Of a stretch of 64,000 nt of DNA, positions 24,245 to 36,380 are shown one piece after another. A program made the position numbers and the translations under genes. How positions within the stretch are numbered: the first letter of the stretch is position 1; each line of letters opens with the position of its first letter. The DNA comes from Bursaphelenchus xylophilus (lineage: Eukaryota > Nematoda > Chromadorea > Rhabditida > Aphelenchoididae): positions 7,874,001-7,938,000 of the forward strand of contig CAJFCV020000002.1 in the NCBI GenBank assembly GCA_904066235.2. The letters are read 5' to 3'. The notes below the pieces were generated by a model. It made no database searches. It was given only the letters and a program-made list of their open reading frames with translations, and had not been told where the DNA came from.

Positions 24245-25382
24245 TTAACCACTCGCCGCCGCCGACACTATCACATACCGCACCACCAGAGCGAGCATCA
24301 GGACCGACGTGACCATGATTATATTCGCAGCCATCGACGAATTCTCTCGACTCTCCTGTTTGTCCCTGAAATTGAGCCACAAGGGCGGTTAAGGGGGGAT
24401 TAAACGACTTAAGACAGACGTGGAGGAGCACAATCAGGTTAGGAGAGGTGGATAAGGACTGAAAGCGTGAGAAACAATCTGGAAATTGATTAGAAAACTG
24501 TTCCTATATTATAAAAAGGAGAATTACCTTATTTTAGGTGACACTAAAGTAATAAATGATTCCACAAAACCCCTCTAAACAAACTACCAACACGATTTCA
24601 AACATTTTCTTGCTTTCTAAACCCTTAAAAAAAGAACGTCAGGCCGGTAATCCCTCACAGCCCCAGATCAAGGCAATCTGACTCAAAAAAACTTACGATG
24701 GTTTCTCTTTTTCGCTGTTATTCTGGGCAGTCGTTGTAGCGGTGGTCTGAGCAGCGAGTTCGGCGGTTTTCTCGGCCTGAAGTTCCTTCGCCAACTCCTC
24801 GAAGACCGAACAGAAAACGGGATCACCAAGGTTGAAATCACGGGAACGCTTCGCCAGCGTTTTCCTTTCCTATAATCATTATTTTTATTTTACGTTTCAA
24901 AACGCTAAAGCAATGTCAGAATTCCAAATGTGGATTTGAAAAATTACCTGCGTGGAGCTGGTGATGGATCCGAGAGTGGGAGAATTTTCATTCATGAAGG
25001 AGATTAGCCCAGTCAAGATGGTAGAGACTGTCCACGAGGGATTCCAGGTGTCTGGATGGAAGTCGGATATGGACAAGCAGAGGCGTTGATTGGTCTGGAA
25101 CCTCCCGGAGGGGGTAATCATGTAGATCGAAGGGGGACGGAACGGGAAATCCGCCGGGAAAACCAACTTTCCATGATAATATCCGCCTAAAGAGAGGAAT
25201 AAACACAAAAAAGTATGTAACTCACCTTCATACGGAGTTTCCGGTGCTCCAAAGATGACATAATGCCATTCCAAGATGTTGGATTGCAATGGGGCCGCCA
25301 ATGCATAAGGACAGGGGTCCTTCAACAACTTCTGGTAGTCCTTCTTGAGCCGCTGGACAGCTCCCATCGACGGTCTGCTCAT
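24245..25382 (-). CDS. UBE2J2: ER tail-anchored ubiquitin-conjugating enzyme E2 J2 (229 aa)
   Basis: A Ubc6-type E2 that works in ER-associated degradation. Exons 25382-25226, 25186-24948, 24869-24697, 24365-24245. The UBC fold shows RLKKDYQKLLKDP, EWHYVIFGAPETPYEGGYY, FPADFPFRPP, and the catalytic Cys89 in QRLCLSISDFHPDTWNPSW, the non-canonical active-site context (no HPN) typical of the J family. A hydrophilic linker rich in Ala, Thr and Glu leads to a single C-terminal membrane segment (IIMVTSVLMLALVVRYVIV), so the enzyme is tail-anchored with the active site in the cytosol. Second gene of the NECAP-UBE2J2-sqv-2-PIGW run. Confidence 0.94.
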
Positions 25383-25726
25383 CCTTCAAAGCGAGAAATA
25401 AAACAACCACCGAAATACTCGTCAAACACTAATCGAACTGGATAAAAACTCAAAAAAGAAGGTACTTCTTATGGCCAAAAACCAACAAGAATTAGCATAA
25501 ACGACTAAAATTTTTAACCTTTTAATATTTTCATGAGAATAACGTGATCGTTATAACGAATACTATATTGTGCAAGCTTACGCAATCCACAGAATGATAC
25601 AAAATAAGCCCCAGGGGTCGTTACAACAGAACATGATGAGAAATCATAAAGTCATCCATGGCCCACAAAATAAATTTACAAAAGTGAGTTTGCTAATAAA
25701 TATTATCCTTTATTGAGATGAGACCA
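25383..25726. other. Spacer between NECAP and UBE2J2
   Basis: AT-rich, no coding frame. Nothing specific seen. Confidence 0.5.
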
Positions 25727-26592
25727 TCAATTCTGAGCACGGCGAACACGACTGGAAGAAGATGGCGGAGGAGGCAGCAAAGGGACGGGTCCATCACCCG
25801 AGGATGGCGCTGAGGATCTGGGCGTGGACTTCTCGGACTTTTTTAAACCCTAAAAATAAAACAAATCAGTGTCGTGCCAGATGATTCTAAAAGAACAAGT
25901 AACTGTTTAGATGTTTAAATGGACTGTGAGGAATGTGATATCAAAAGCAATGTCTTTCTGCACATCGACGTTGAATCTAAAGTTTAACAAAACAAGTAAA
26001 GAAACACCTACTCCAATATTGATATTGATCGTCTGTCCCTCTTTGAACCCCAAATCCAATTTTGGCCGCGATTCGTCCTCCTTGGCCAACTCGTGATCCC
26101 TTTGAATTCCCTTGAAGTGATCTTGCACCGCAACATTCAAATCGAATGAGTCACTTCGATCAGAGAATCCGATCCCCACAAAAGCAGTTTGTCCGTTGTC
26201 ATTCTTTAATCGTATCACGAAATATCTTGAAGAATCCGTTACTGACTCAAAGTCCATGCTTGGGGCCGACTCAATGGGAGCTTTAGCATACAAAACACCT
26301 GAAAGAATATTTTTTTAATTGTCCAATGATCTCAAATCTATAACAGTTATGTCAAACTTACCCGTCGACTTATCTTCTAATCGAATTTCAAGTCGATCAT
26401 CCACCGTCAGCAATCTCAGTCTTCCAACCCAGTTGGGCTGGTCCAGATTCCAATCGGCGGCTCTAAAGACAAGAACAAATTAATCAAATCTACCACAACT
26501 TACTTATGGCCTTTACTGGCTCCCAACGGAGGTATTCTGAAGACGAATACCTCGGACTTCATCAGAAGGACTCGTTCGTAGCCTTCCGCCAT
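25727..26592 (-). CDS. ncap-1: NECAP, adaptin-ear-binding coat-associated protein (199 aa)
   Basis: NECAP binds AP-2 and controls its open/closed state at clathrin-coated pits. Exons 26592-26504, 26462-26362, 26298-26012, 25849-25727. The PHear (PH-like) domain spans about residues 1-135: LLMKSEVFVFRIPP, GHKAADWNLDQPNWVGRLR, YFVIRLKNDNGQTAFVGIGF, FDLNVAVQDHFKG. Next comes LDLGFKEGQTININIG and a short tail with GDGPVPLLPPP, the family's AP-2 contact. Length is close to the conserved core of human NECAP1 (275 aa) without its longer tail. In C. elegans the orthologue is, to my recollection, also close to ubc-15 and sqv-2. Confidence 0.95.
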
Positions 26593-27334
26593 CTTTTCGT
26601 GTTCTAAATGGGAATCCGCGAATTTCCGTTGGAAAATCTATAAAAATATACGAATCTGAAATACGCGAGCTGCGCCCGAACTTTCTGCGAGTCGAATGGT
26701 TGGCTTATACAAGAGTTTTTGAGTTTCTCGGGTTTATCACACGTTTCCATTGTGCCTTTATTCTTGCGTAAGACTTACAAATTCCCTTCCAGAAATGAAA
26801 TCAAGTCTTATACGTCAACGAACTTTACTCATTAGCCAAAGAAAACAGTCAAACAAAATAGTGATGGACATGCAGATAAGACATAAATATGAAATCTTTG
26901 AAAGACGGTTTCATACCATAGAATGACCTTACTTTGAGTAATGGCCGGTAAGTCAAATGGGAAGGGGGGTTTAACCAAATAAAAGAAGAATAAGAATGAC
27001 TACATTAAGGAAAGAATGTACAACAACACCAAAACTGAACTCTCAGCGGTTCTGTGACTATGCGATTTTTTACAAGTTGAGAAGGACTAGTCGGTTGCTA
27101 AAATTAACAATTTTTGTCCAAATTCGTTAGAAAGTGGAAGTTTTCGGGGATTTCGTTTAAAAACGGCTATTAAAAAATGAAAACAAATGGAGAAGGTGAG
27201 GAAGAGCTGGAAACAAGTGTTACAAAACAAAGAGCATGCTGTGTAACATAATTTAGAATGATCTAAAGTAAAAGGTTTCCCGCTCACCGCCTTCTCCACG
27301 CTTAAACGCTAAAATAAATATATATAAAGATAGG
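26593..27334. other. Spacer: NECAP promoter and FZR-1 3' flank
   Basis: No supported gene. AAATAAATATATATAAAG at 27309-27326 is just beyond the FZR-1 stop but does not provide an obvious minus-strand poly(A) signal. Confidence 0.5.
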
Positions 27335-29398
27335 TTATCGAATACGAGAGTGGAGATTCAATGCCGATCGATTCACTTTTTGAGGATTCGACTTCGAGAA
27401 CACGTGCCAGAAACGTAGGGTCTCGTCTCCAGCGCCAGTTACAATCGCTTCACCGTCCGGCGACATTGCCTGTAAAATGATAACGTCAAAACATATATCA
27501 AAACGCATCATCTGTTCATTCATTAAACACGAAGCTAATCACTCACCAAATACAAAACTCTGAGCTGATGTCCTTGCAATTTTACGATCGGCTGCATGGT
27601 TGGGTATTTCCATAGAACAACCTGATTGAGGCTATAACCATGGGTGGATACCAACTCCGACGAATGTTTTGACCATGCCACGTTACAAACCTAAAGACAG
27701 ATCCAATAATAATGACAAAAACTTACTTGTGATCCTGTTTCGATGCATTGCATAGCTTGTCCAGTCAATGTATTCCAGAATCGAAGAGATCTATCGGCCG
27801 TTCCACCACCTGACACTAGGACGCCATGATGGTGAGGAGACCATGCCAATGCTTTTACAGCTGCGTTATGTTCTGTGTGAGTTTGGACGGGCTCATTCTT
27901 ACGCAGAGACCATATCAACAGTTGATTATCATTGCCACCAGAGGCGAGATACTCTTTGTTTGGAGACCATTTAAGACCGCAAACCTATGAATAATTGAAT
28001 TACGTTTTTTTCAAACCTAAAAATTGGAAGGACAAAGTTTAAGTAATTCCTACCTCTTGTCTGTGGGAGTTCAACCTCCTTTCGATGACGTGCGATTGTC
28101 TCAAATCCCTATGGATAATCGACCGATCCCTCGATCCTGTACAAATCGTGTCGTTGTTCCATGCCAGACATCCAATCCTCGAGTTATGACCGGACAATTC
28201 ATGGATCTTCCGCTGTGCATGGGTGTCCCAGATCTGTAGGAGACCACGAGAGGTTCCCACTGCCAAGAAATCTCCTCGTTCCGTCCATTGAACCGATGTT
28301 ACCGAGTCATTCTCAGGTGACAAGTCGCACAACTTTGTCACGGAGGAATTGCATGCGCTCCAGAGGTAGACACAAGATGAAAGACCGACGCTAAGCATGT
28401 TGAGGGAGCTCCAATCTACCAGGTTCAAGTAGAAATCGTCTTGAAGTTCAGGGGCATCAAGAACCTACAAAAGAAGACAATAAATTGTTGTTTCTAAGGC
28501 TTTAGTACTTCAGTCAGTACTTGTAGCAAAGAATTTACCTTGTACGGATTCTTGGGGACCTTTCTCTGAGGCTTTCTAGGTGATTTCAGCAGTTTTTGGG
28601 AATCATTTGACAACGGACTTTTGGAAAATATTGAGCTTTCAGCCAACACTGTGAGTTTCTGTGGTGTCCGATGGCCAAACCGTAACAAAGCTTCATTCTT
28701 ATGCCTTTCCATCACATTGACTGCATCTGATCCATCGTAATGACTTTGAAATGACTAAATTTAAATTATCAAACCTATTCTGCGATCTCAAATAACTAGA
28801 ACTAAACTAAAACTCACTCGTATATCGACGATGCTATGATTGAGTAGTTCGTTTTTCAGCAAAGCCCGATGAGTGACCGAATCATGTACTTGATCATCGT
28901 TGTTTTGAGCGTTCGAAGAAGAAGACTGATGGTTCGAATTGTTGGGGGAAGATTGCTCTCGATGGGATGTTGGATTGGCATTCTCCGACGATTGTAATGC
29001 TTTCGCATTCTTCTCAATCAACGGCGATGCGGAAAGAGAAGCATACTTGGTGGACCAAGCAAGGGATTGCTCTCGGAACGGCATAAACCGATCACCTCCA
29101 TCGGGCCTGAACTTGGTGGGAGTTGTGTGGGGAGATCCGTTCTGAAATAAACCAAGTTCTAAAAAACCATTGCAAATTATTGAAAACATCAATGCACTTA
29201 TTGCAGCTTGTTAAGCAAGCATGAAAGCCCACAAAAATTCTTTTTTCGACAACCATTTCATAAACTTGACTTCAGTGAGGTATAACATATTCTAAACTTG
29301 AGAAACAGCACACAAACTCGACTTACCGGTGAAACATAACGCGGCGGAGAACAGTTACGGATGGCAGGCCTTTTCAGGAGGTTCTCAGAGTCATTCAT
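27335..29398 (-). CDS. fzr-1: Fizzy-related/Cdh1 activator of the APC/C (519 aa)
   Basis: FZR-1 (Cdh1) recruits substrates to the anaphase-promoting complex in late mitosis and G1. Seven exons (29398-29327, 29141-28818, 28754-28539, 28464-28054, 27984-27727, 27690-27547, 27469-27335). The C-box is DRFMPFR at 41-47. A Ser/Asn-rich linker carries several SP/TP sites (SPRKP, RTPQK), expected targets of CDK inhibition. The seven-bladed WD40 propeller starts near residue 215 (DDFYLNLVDWSS, CVYLWSA, GTSRGLLQIWD, GLKWSPNKEYLASGGND, GDETLRFWHVF). The protein ends in the Ile-Arg tail (SRIR) that docks on the APC/C TPR subunits. A splice acceptor sits directly before the start codon, from a 5' UTR intron or a trans-spliced leader. 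Confidence 0.95.
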
Positions 29399-29950
29399 CC
29401 CTGGAATTGAAAAATATTATGCACTAGTTTGTTTTATCATCGGAAACATGAGCGCCCGAAAACATCAACAATGAAAAGAAACAGAAGTAAACAGCAGAGC
29501 ACTCGTCGAATCCACATTCCACGAGAACAAACTCTTCTCCATCGGAGAGCGAGAAACCCATCCCCGGCGTAACCCAGGTCAAAGGGGCAAACATCCATTC
29601 GCCTTCGCTCGAGAATCGACGCTCTCGCGTTGTAACACGCTCGCATTGTGCAAGAAAATGAAGTTCTCGGTCAGTGCGATCAATAGAGTGCACGGGGTCT
29701 CGCATAAAGCGACGGAGAAAGCTCGTGAGCAAAAAAAGCCGTCTGGGACGGAACGCCAAAACAAATTGTTTGCATTCAAACTCTTCGTGGTGGGACTCAG
29801 CGCGTTTAGTGAAAAATGGCGAATTCAACTAATTACTGGACCTATTTCGTAATTATGCCTTTACCAGATTTATCCTTGGCGGTTCTATAAGTCATTTAAT
29901 GTTATCAACAAGATCAACCAATACATATTTACAGTTAACTGTCAGACTTT
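29399..29950. other. Spacer: FZR-1 promoter and carboxypeptidase 3' flank
   Basis: The plus-strand and minus-strand frames at 29424-29852 overlap each other and show no family signal. They are taken as chance. Confidence 0.5.
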
Positions 29951-31937
29951 TTATATTGTCGCATTCCTCAGCCATTGTTTCACAACATACGCCGTTTCTT
30001 GTGGCCGCCATTGCGGTGCCATATGGCCAGCTCCCCATATCGTCAGGAACGTTAGTCCTGGAGAGTATATCGTCTTGGATCCGGAGATCTGGCCATTTGT
30101 TCGCCACCTTTTCTTCTCCTGGGCTACTGGTAATCCAAGGTCGGCCGAAAACTTTTCACCAACCCGGTAATTGACCACAATGTCTGGAAATAATTGGTCA
30201 CCTAAGTGGGTAATCTAAACCTTTTTGCAGTAGTAACTCAAACACTCACCAGCGTCGCCATAATAAAGTAGCATCCGGACATTGCTGAACAAGATGCTTT
30301 TGATGGTATCAGAGAGGTCCGGATTCATCTCTCTGTATTTTAGTTCGTCGCTAAAGGCAATATAAGCTCAAAAATATGTATGCATGACAGATAATAAAGA
30401 GAAATCATATAGTAAGTATAATAGTTTTCGTATTTTACCTGCATAAAAGCCACTTTTTCCCGAAGTCACTTGGAATATGTAACGCTTGTTGCACATCGCC
30501 TCGGTTCAGATAAGTGGTAATTGCAGCACCCGCCACACACTTTACTGGCTGGATTTCTCGAGCAGTTAGGTGTGACTGAAATAAATATCAAATAAAAATT
30601 TTTGTCATCTCATAAGGTCTAATTGTAAATTAATTACAGTAATTCTCCTTACATTTCGTTTGTGCGACTCATCGATGCATTCGCTGAAAATGTCATACAC
30701 GTTGATTCTGTCCAGCAAGTCATCAATTTGGTTCATCAAAGTTCGACAAGATCTGGCGACCTTATCAAAAGCGCACCCTGCGAGTCGGCCCTTGCAGCAA
30801 ACCTAAATATGATTCGATTCACTGCCAATGTATCTAATATTCTTGTGCAGGATGACTCTTTCTTACCTGAACCATCAATTTGAAATGCCCATTGGGAATC
30901 AGACCGTTTTCGTAGGCAAAAGAATACATTGATTCCTCGGCCAGCTGCTGGTTGATTTCCCCATTTCCAATCGCAATGCCCTAAGGGGATTTTAGAAAAA
31001 GATCAAAATAAAAGTCGTCGAAAAGTCAGGACTTACCTCAAGATTTATTGGGAAGCCGCTTTTTCCTTGTAAAATCAACTTTCCCAGAAGACTGACATAA
31101 ACTGCGCCATAGCTCTCACCAAAAAGGAAGATTTGATGCTGCCGGAAGTTTGGATGGATCGAAAAGAAATGTTTGAAGGCTGCATAATTACTCTGGGCAG
31201 TCTAAATTCGTAAATAAGTAGTCGAAAATTTTGTTTTTTTTTTTGAAAAATCAAATTATTTAAAAAAAAATATTTACACTTACTAGTTCATCGTTCGTCC
31301 TTAATTTGTGATCCGCTGAGAATGAAAAACCGACCCCACTGGGACATTCCAGATATACAATGTTGGCAAACTCAAATATAGTATCTTAGAGAGTATTGTG
31401 TCCCCAAATAGAAGCTGTGAAAACTCGACTCACCCTATTCCAAGAATTAGGATTCATTTTCAGATTTAATCCGTCCGAATCCACTACGTATGGCCCCATT
31501 TCCTGGAGCAGCCCGGCTAAAGAAGAGCAGCCTGGACCCCCGTTGAACCTAGAATTTCAAAGTTTATAGAAGGTCTTGTAAATATATATAATCACAGTAT
31601 ATTTAGCATACGTAGACAACAATGCCTTACCAAAAGATTAGTGGATCCCTGAGAGGATCATTTTGAGATTCGACCATCCTAAAATTAGGTTAAAATTACA
31701 GTACACCCCCTCTACAAACCAGTAGTGCAAGTTATGTCCTTGAACTCCTCGAAGATACCCCGAGAAGCTATCGAAATTGGGTCTGAATGTGAGACCGGGC
31801 AGATTTCGAATCAAATCTCGGGGATTTCGATTTGCATTTGACGGCCATTTCGAGGGGCTAAGAAATTGACAATTTACTGTATAAAGAAGCGATAGGAATA
31901 CGAAGAACTGAGATGAGATTTGTTGAGATAATGCCAT
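29951..31937 (-). CDS. Lysosomal-type serine carboxypeptidase, peptidase family S10 (455 aa)
   Basis: A cathepsin A-like carboxypeptidase, likely lysosomal or secreted. Ten exons (31937-31720, 31678-31631, 31548-31434, 31370-31284, 31201-31037, 30980-30867, 30802-30653, 30575-30439, 30350-30250, 30183-29951). A signal peptide ([13 protein letters not shown]) is followed by the S10 signatures [20 protein letters not shown] and [10 protein letters not shown]. Catalytic Ser186 is in GESYG, Asp379 in YYGDADIVVN and His432 in [12 protein letters not shown], so the triad is intact. Cysteines for the conserved disulphides are present. The exon 4 acceptor reads TTTGAG, unusual but needed to keep [11 protein letters not shown]. 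The C. elegans paralogue it matches best cannot be decided here. Confidence 0.92.
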
Positions 31938-33875
31938 GAGTTGACCCGTTGATTGGAGGTGAATTACCCTGAAATTTAAAATTTTTATGTCATCAAAATT
32001 TGAAGAAGGAAGATGCAGTCGAAATAATGCAAAATCATCGTTTTCTTGCAATTATCATAATATCAAGATGTCATTTTTTATGTCATCCCTACCATTTTAG
32101 CCATTGTTTTCCATAAAAACCCCCAAAATATTTTTCCTCCGATTTTTAATTTGCCCAGTCAAAAAATCTCCCATTCCATCAAAATTTGCTCTCGTGAGAG
32201 ATTTTTTGACTTATGATCAAGACCATTAAAATCATAATTGACCCCTCCCAAGTCCTTGTTGAGTCTTAAGAAAGAAAAAAAACTTCTAGTACCCTGCAAT
32301 TACAGAAATTTGGAGGAAAATATGTGTAAGACATACATGATTTGGAAGGATAATAGTGGCGTGAAACAAAAATGGAAGTTCAAAGGCCAGATTACGGTAA
32401 GGAAAAAAACAGTCAGCTTTTGGTTTTGTGAGGAAATTGGAGGGGAAATAGAAACGGGGCAGAGGATGATAGGTGAAGGTGACAATATAGAGAATGACAT
32501 AACTCTTGAAAGATGTGCCGAGTAAAAAGAGATCGGGCTCACATAAGAGACAAACACTGCCGATTTCTTTTTAATCTGAAATTGTCAAAAACTCGGTAAT
32601 TTTTTGCTATTTTCAAATTGAAAATTTTACGCCCAATTCCTGAATCTGCTATAAGATTTCTGCAAAAAAAAATCTATTTTTTTTGCAGAAAAAATTATGG
32701 AAAAAATCCATTTTTCGTCTGGCTGGCTCTTTTCATTTCGCATGTTCTCTTGCGAAGAACGCCGTTTAATATTATTGCTGCCGCTAAAAGTGAAAATAAA
32801 CTTTCAATGAACAATGTAGTTGGTTAAGAACTGAAACAAATTCTAAATCCTATACGTAAAAATTTGTAGAATAAAAACGAGATCCCCAACATTTTTCAAC
32901 CCATTCTTTCTGCTCCTATGAAACCCCCAAATGTCCCCAACACAGCCACCTTTGATGTAGATGTAGCCACTGTCTTTCCCGCCAAACTGACCTTGCAATA
33001 ATCGTTCGACGGCCTCCCTCCCGATCAGTTTAAACCGCCGTGCGAAGGCGTTCTTGTTAGTGCGAAAAAACCCGACGGAAACACGTTCCCCGGCCTGATT
33101 CCGGTCCGGTTTCGGCCAATTTCCCTCGAATTTCGAGTTACCGTGGGTGTAAATTTGCACTCAACAGACGAGAAATTGTTTTGTAAACTATGCCTATAAC
33201 AAAGTAGTGAGTGTAAATGAGCGGCGGAATGAATGAGTTATTGGGAAGTGAAGACGTTACAATGAATGTGAATCATTGATCAACGAAAGGGACTGGTTTT
33301 GATTGAACTATTCGAATACAAATTGCAGGATGAAAGAAATATCAAATGGTACAGTCAAAGCTGAAAGACAGGCGTTCATTTATAACCAAAGCGTCACGAA
33401 AAGTTTATACAACAACTCAAAATGTAATATCGCCTCTGGCCTTAGCGCAACATTGCCCTCACCTCTTCTCGAGAATACCCTGATTATGAAAAAATATTGA
33501 CGGAACAACAAAAAAAATGGGCGACAATAACCTCCTTCTTTGTTATGATTTTAACGCTTTAAAATCGGAGGTTCAGAAAAAAGAAACTTGTTTAAACAAA
33601 GTTAAAAAAAATTGCGAAAAATACAGTAAACCAAACCTAAAACTACGGTAACCACAAAACACAGTTGACGTTTCGATTTTTGCTTCTGACTTCCTGTATT
33701 TCATATGAATAAGATTTGATTGCAATCTTTTTTAAAAATTGTTTTTTGTCATCGTGTGAATAAACAGAAGGAAATAGTCATCCTGATCGTCTTAATTAAC
33801 GTCTAAGATAATCATTCCTCTGTATTTTTAAAGATTTTAATCAATGAGTAAGATGACATTGTTAATCACACCGAG
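31938..33875. repeat. Intergenic region with short hairpins
   Basis: No gene could be supported. Two perfect inverted repeats are visible: GTCAAAAAATCTC (32158-32170) with its complement at 32198-32210, and TTTCTGCAAAAAAAA near 32657 with its complement ending near 32693. Frames at 32238-32525 (+) and 32843-33160 (-) have no homology signal, signal peptide or exon structure. Confidence 0.5.
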
Positions 33876-33884
33876 TATATAAAA
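33876..33884 (+). promoter_or_regulatory. TATA box of the RAVRQ-motif gene
   Basis: TATATAAAA stands 44 bases before the start codon of the next gene, placing a start site about 30 bases downstream and leaving a very short 5' UTR. Few other genes here have such a clear TATA box, which suggests strong, regulated expression. Confidence 0.65.
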
Positions 33885-33927
33885 GGGTCAAAAGACGTTG
33901 TATACATCAAACTGTAGAGTTTTGATA

Positions 33928-34598
33928 ATGTTGTCTTCCATCACTTTGATCGCCTTGATTGGCTTGGGCTGTTCCGTTCCAGTAATCCAGGTAAGGATTG
34001 TAGGTAGAAGACGTGCATGGACTTTGGAAAATGAGCTTATATTGTCTTAATGAATGCTTGTTTGGGGATTTGACTAGGTCAAGTTGAAGACTTTAATTAT
34101 GAAATAACAACATTTTGCTATTTTTAGGATGACAGTTACACCGCCATTCCAACCGGAGCTTCCCGTGCTGTCCGCCAAGTGGCTTACACCTCAGCCCAAC
34201 CCCCAGTAGCGTCTTCCGATCCCATTCCAACAGGCGGACCTAAGCGTGCCGTTAGACAGGCGGAACAGGAAGAATACTCCCCGTCCAAGCCTCCAGCCGT
34301 CCTAGTTGATCCAATCGCATCTACTGTTTCTACTGTTTACCGCGCTGTCCGACAAGCCGCCTACACAACCGTAGCGCCTTATGATCCTTCTGTTGCAACC
34401 AGCGGACCTTACGGACCTTACCGCGCCGTCAGACAAGTTGTGGGCGGTGAACCACAAACAACGGCAAATCCAGCGGTTCAAGAGGCCGGTACTGGCGCTA
34501 CCAATTACCAGCCCGTTCAGGGAAATGTCTACAATTACCCGGCCAAGCAACCTCAAAATCCCGAATACCAGCCTTCTCTCAAGGTCCCTGTCGCCTAA
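33928..34598 (+). CDS. Secreted protein with four RAVRQ motifs, possible furin-processed precursor (177 aa)
   Basis: Two exons (33928-33990, 34128-34598). Residues 1-17 form a signal peptide (MLSSITLIALIGLGCSV). The mature chain has no cysteine and is rich in Pro, Ala, Val, Tyr and Gln. The pentapeptide RAVRQ occurs at residues 34, 61, 93 and 120, with spacing 27, 32 and 27. R-x-x-R followed by Gln is a consensus furin-type cleavage site, and cleavage would leave peptides starting with Gln, often cyclised to pyroglutamate. The spacers between motifs share an AYT..P/Y..SV pattern, so the array arose by internal duplication. No family is recognised; a peptide precursor or a disordered extracellular (cuticle or uterine) protein are both possible. 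Confidence 0.8.
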
Positions 34599-34707
34599 TT
34601 TATTCAGCTTTGTTCTTTAACACCAATTTTTTAATCTAAACTCGAAAGTCAATTGATTTTCTGTCCTTAGAACCATTGAAAGTAATAACAAAAACCTTGT
34701 TTGAATC

Positions 34708-34713
34708 AATAAA
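34708..34713 (+). terminator. Poly(A) signal AATAAA of the RAVRQ gene
   Basis: AATAAA stands about 110 bases after the stop codon, with no closer alternative. Confidence 0.55.
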
Positions 34714-35096
34714 TCTTATCGACCAAGTCAATGTTGAATTGAAAAGCAAGATGACATTGTACTTCTAAAACGGCGATATTTTACGCAATTTTGGAATAAA
34801 AGCTCTGTGATGTTCGCAAGGTCCACCGAGCTCCAACTACGATGCCCTGATTCAGAGGAAAACTTCAAAAATAACCTAAAGGCTTCTGTAATCATGATGG
34901 AACAAACACCTGGCATTAGGTCCTTCCGACTGCCCTTGGCTTCCGATTGGATCAACATGTGGAATACACTATAGTGCACTATACTAGGACCTCAAATTAT
35001 GCAAAATTCCAAGTATAAAAGAAACGATGATTTTTCGAATCCCAATTTTTATTCACTCTTCCTAGCCGGTAGTTTCATCGTTGCGACAACCTCAGG

Positions 35097-36358
35097 ATGA
35101 CGTCAACTGAAGAGGATGATCTGGGCATTAAACCTGTACGTTTACAACATAATCTATAGACAGTAATGCACTTTTTGACATCCGCACAGAGTAGGTTGAC
35201 GTTGTTTAGGAGACGGTTATCAGTGCAAGCAAGGGGAACTATGTGGTTGAGAAAATGCTGGGTGAAGGTGGCTTCGGGGCAGTCTTCAAGGTGCATCTGG
35301 AATCAGATCCGGAGAAGAAATACGCTATGAAAGTTGAGAAGAAACTGGAGACCAGAAAGCACAGCAAGCTCAAAATGGAGATCGCTATTCTGAAGGCTGT
35401 CGCCGAAGAGCGCAAGAAGTAAGCTTGGAGACTGGATCGTTTCCTTTTTTATTTGCCATAAATCACAAGTTTCAGACACAAAGTCAGCCATTTCACCGAG
35501 ATCGTGGACCGTGCCAAGAAGTCCAACTACACTTTGATTGTGATGCAATTGGTGGGGAAATCATTGGCCGAGCTCAAAGGAGCACGCCCCGAAAAGGTCT
35601 TCTCGACTGCCACGGGCCTTGGAGTTGGCCAGCAATGTCTGCAAGCCATTGAAGAATTACATGCCGCCAAATTCGTTCATCGGGATATTAAACCAGCCAA
35701 CTATGCTGTCGGAATGGACGAACAGAGCCATATTGTGAGTAATTGTAGCAAATTATAGAAAGCTAATGATTTGTCCTTGATTTTCAACATTATAAAAAAG
35801 CTCGATTCTTTTTTTAGATTTACATTTTGGATTTTGGAATAGCCCGGAAGTTTGTGAAGAGCGATGGCGATTTGAAAACTCCGAGAGAAGGGATCGGGTT
35901 CAAAGGAACAGTCCGATTCGCCTCAATCACTTGCCACAATGGCTTTGATGTTGGCCCCATTGATGATGTCGAGTCTTGGTTCTATTTGCTCCTGGATATA
36001 TCGGTGCCAAAGGGCCTGCCATGGAAGAGGCTCGGCGATAAACATGCTGTAAAGAGGTCCAAGGAAGTGATGAGAGAACGGTTCTTACACATCTTCTCTG
36101 ACCTCAAGTACAAGGAGATTTTTAATCAAATTTTGGGTTATATAAAGGATGTCAAATACCACGAGACCGTAGATTATAATTATATTTACAATCTCATTGC
36201 ACTCGTAAGTTGTTCGGCAACGAAAAATTGAGGACTTTTTTGACTTATCTACCTTATTTTAGTCAGCGAAGACCGCCGGTGTGAACTTGGACGACCCATA
36301 TGACTGGGAGAGCCCGCCCAATCCACCCAGAGAATCAACTCATTCCAACATTAAATAG
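35097..36358 (+). CDS. Casein kinase 1/TTBK-family protein kinase (329 aa)
   Basis: Exons 35097-35135, 35210-35418, 35476-35734, 35818-36204, 36263-36358. Kinase features: glycine loop GEGGFGAVF, Lys in YAMKVE, catalytic Asp153 in HRDIKPANYAVG, DFG at 174-176 in YILDFGIARKF, and the CK1-type activation segment FKGTVRFASI with IDDVESWFYLL in place of the usual APE. This set is typical of the large nematode CK1/TTBK expansion, many of whose members are expressed in sperm. The kinase domain makes up nearly the whole protein and there is no C-terminal regulatory extension. All catalytic residues are present, so it is likely active. It converges on THOC5 with only 22 bases between stop codons. Confidence 0.92.
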
Positions 36359-36380
36359 TCATATTGTGTTTATAAATAAA

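Noticed and set aside
32238..33160. Frames at 32238-32525 (+) and 32843-33160 (-)
   Set aside because: Overlap AT-rich sequence and hairpins; no motifs or exon partners.
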